Shown here in pieces: positions 5,891-6,678 of a stretch of DNA of 6,678 bases. Source of the DNA: Alphaproteobacteria bacterium (GTDB lineage Bacteria > Pseudomonadota > Alphaproteobacteria > Rhizobiales > Rhizobiaceae); assembly GCA_017308345.1 (NCBI GenBank), contig JAFKFE010000355.1:1-6678 (forward strand), read 5' to 3'. The notes under the pieces are model-generated. The model was not told where the DNA came from. It saw nothing but the letters and a program-made list of their open reading frames with translations, and made no database searches. The first letter of the stretch is position 1. The number at the start of each line of letters is the position of its first letter. Made by a program: the position numbers and the translations under genes.

Positions 5891-6271
5891 ATGGCCGAAG
5901 CTGCTATAAAGGTGACGAAATTCGAATCCAAATCGCACGATAATCCCGACGAGGTCCGCGCGCCCGCCAAGACGCGTGTCGAAATCGTCCGGCTGCCGGG
6001 TTACACGCTTGGGCGGATGAGCATGCAGCCGGGCTGGAAGTGGTCCGAATGCGTGAAGCCGGTGGTCAAGACCGACAGCTGCCAGGTCTCGCATGTCGGC
6101 TATGTCGTGTCCGGCTCGATCACGGTGCGCATGACCGACGGCACGCAGAGGACCTTCGCGGCCGGCAGTTCCTACACCATCCCGCCCGGCCATGACGCCT
6201 GGGTGGAAGGCAACCAGCCCTTCCAGTGCATCGAGGTGCTGAGCGCCGAGCAATACGCCAAGCCGGCATAG
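5891..6271 (+). CDS. Single-domain cupin protein
   Basis: This 126-residue protein starts at ATG 5891, with GGGAGG just upstream (5880-5885). After a charged N-terminus it shows a cupin barrel: GYTLGRMSMQPGWKW (37-51), HVGYVVSGSITVRM (68-81), a DGT turn (83-85) and GSSYTIPPGHDAWVEGN (92-108). The second cupin motif is recognisable. The first motif's usual HxH pair is absent; H68 and H101 are the only histidines placed to bind a metal. I recall similar cupins with the SHVGY and PPGHDAW landmarks in Proteobacteria and Actinobacteria without assigned function. There is no signal peptide, so it should be cytoplasmic. It stands alone, with its own upstream region and a possible terminator at 6309. 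The substrate is unknown, and calling it an enzyme would be a guess. Confidence 0.87.
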   Translation: MAEAAIKVTKFESKSHDNPDEVRAPAKTRVEIVRLPGYTLGRMSMQPGWKWSECVKPVVKTDSCQVSHVGYVVSGSITVRMTDGTQRTFAAGSSYTIPPGHDAWVEGNQPFQCIEVLSAEQYAKPA

Positions 6272-6308
6272 CGCGGACGGTCGCCCTCGTTTTGGAAAGC
6301 GAAGAACG

Positions 6309-6333
6309 GCGCCATCGGCGGCGCTCTCTCTTG
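6309..6333 (+). terminator. Possible weak terminator after the cupin gene
   Basis: GCGCC (6309-6313) and GGCGC (6320-6324) form a 5-bp stem with a 6-nt loop, followed by TCTCTCTT. It lies about 40 nt past the cupin stop codon. The stem is short and the tail is mixed pyrimidine, so this is a tentative call. Confidence 0.35.
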
Positions 6334-6342
6334 CCGCGGCTC

Positions 6343-6423
6343 GCACGATCTCCCCCGAGGGTGATCGTGCAAGCTGCGCTGCCTTCCTGACTGTGGCTTC
6401 AGGTTGTGGAAACTTGCACGATC
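6343..6423. repeat. Three GCACGATC copies forming two mutually exclusive hairpins
   Basis: GCACGATC occurs at 6343-6350 and 6416-6423 and in inverted form (GATCGTGC) at 6363-6370. The first and middle copies form an 8-bp stem, extendable past a T-T mismatch by CCC/GGG. The middle and last copies form an 11-bp perfect stem (GATCGTGCAAG at 6363-6373 against CTTGCACGATC at 6413-6423) with a 39-nt loop. The middle arm can join only one of them at a time. Confidence 0.65.
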
Positions 6424-6435
6424 GAGCGTGGCGAC

Positions 6436-6465
6436 TTGACAGAGAGCCTCTTTTGTTCTCTTTAT
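6436..6465 (+). promoter_or_regulatory. Probable sigma-70-type promoter of dinB
   Basis: TTGACA at 6436-6441 is a perfect -35 element. An 18-nt spacer leads to CTTTAT (6460-6465), a rhizobial-style -10 box. The -10 falls inside the LexA box, so bound repressor would block RNA polymerase. The exact -10 is inferred. Confidence 0.6.
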
Positions 6466-6469
6466 GTTC
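6455..6469 (+). promoter_or_regulatory. LexA (SOS) box upstream of dinB
   Basis: GTTC (6455-6458), seven bases (6459-6465) and GTTC (6466-6469) match the direct-repeat LexA operator GTTC-N7-GTTC of Alphaproteobacteria exactly. It overlaps the predicted -10 and lies 69 bp before the dinB start codon. This predicts repression by LexA and induction after DNA damage. Confidence 0.82.
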
Positions 6470-6537
6470 TATAAATTCCCCTTGCAACAGACGCAGCTAA
6501 TGCTGCAACGCCACACAAATGGCCATGGGAGCGCGCG

Positions 6538-6678
6538 ATGGCCGCCACGAAGACCGCTGCGCCCGCCACCATCCTGCATGCCGATCTCGATGCCTTCTAC
6601 GCCTCGGTCGAGCAATTGCTCGACCCGTCGCTGCGCGGCAAGCCGATCGCCGTCGGCGGCGGCGTGGTGCTGGCCGCG
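6538..6678 (+). CDS. dinB: Y-family DNA polymerase IV, DinB type (N-terminus only; 3' end outside window)
   Basis: ATG at 6538 has GGGAG 6 nt upstream (6527-6531). The frame stays open to the right edge, giving 47 residues. [20 protein letters not shown] (12-31) is the hallmark first motif of Y-family polymerases. D16 corresponds to the catalytic metal-binding Asp of E. coli DinB, and Y21 occupies the steric-gate position. [16 protein letters not shown] (32-47) continues the palm. Relative to E. coli DinB, the few residues between the GG and GV parts of this segment are missing, a shorter form I recall from some alphaproteobacterial and actinobacterial DinB proteins. The family performs error-prone translesion synthesis in the cytoplasm. 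The LexA box upstream predicts SOS induction. Rhizobia often carry several dinB copies, so which one this is remains open. Confidence 0.9.
   Translation, partial: MAATKTAAPATILHADLDAFYASVEQLLDPSLRGKPIAVGGGVVLAA

Noticed and set aside
5813..6487. A 224-codon minus-strand frame opposite the cupin gene
   Set aside because: The plus strand encodes a recognisable cupin with a ribosome site; the antisense frame has no such features and crosses the dinB promoter.

Overview
The window looks like chromosomal DNA of a high-GC alphaproteobacterium of the Rhizobiales, most likely Mesorhizobium or a close relative. This is an inference. It rests on a rhizobial-type intergenic repeat (about 1055-1110), a LexA box of the alphaproteobacterial direct-repeat form, and two promoters matching the alphaproteobacterial general-stress (EcfG) consensus. 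No rRNA, tRNA, CRISPR array or insertion sequence was seen.

Layout, left to right. (1) 1-721, minus strand: the N-terminal 240 residues of an exported protein. It has a signal peptide, a Gly/Asn-rich stretch, and an Ala-rich helical region with a perfect 79-bp internal duplication; its 3' end lies outside the window. (2) 722-1111: non-coding, with a possible terminator and a rhizobial mosaic repeat. (3) 1112-3269, minus strand: a three-gene operon of Tad/Flp-pilus-type membrane proteins, one TadG-like followed by two TadE-like, tightly spaced or overlapping. (4) 3270-3516: an AT-rich divergent control region. (5) 3517-4734, plus strand: a second TadG-like protein, clearly a paralogue of the one across the control region. 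Both have eight cysteines with nearly identical spacing. (6) 4767-5553: two small genes of unknown function, transcribed divergently. Each is preceded by a GGAAC-N16/17-CGTT promoter, which suggests control by the general stress sigma factor. The second gene ends at a strong terminator. (7) 5891-6271: a single-domain cupin protein. (8) 6272-6537: hairpins, then a TTGACA promoter element and a LexA box. (9) 6538 to the right edge: the first 47 residues of a Y-family DNA polymerase (DinB type), probably SOS-induced.

How the parts relate. The four Tad-type proteins probably act together at the inner membrane and periplasm as minor pilins or secretion accessories. No Tad motor, secretin or prepilin peptidase gene is in view, so this is either an orphan accessory cluster or the edge of a larger locus. 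The two small genes appear to be one general-stress unit, and dinB belongs to the DNA-damage response. The most notable signals are the paired stress promoters and the eight-cysteine TadG-like pair facing outward from a shared control region.
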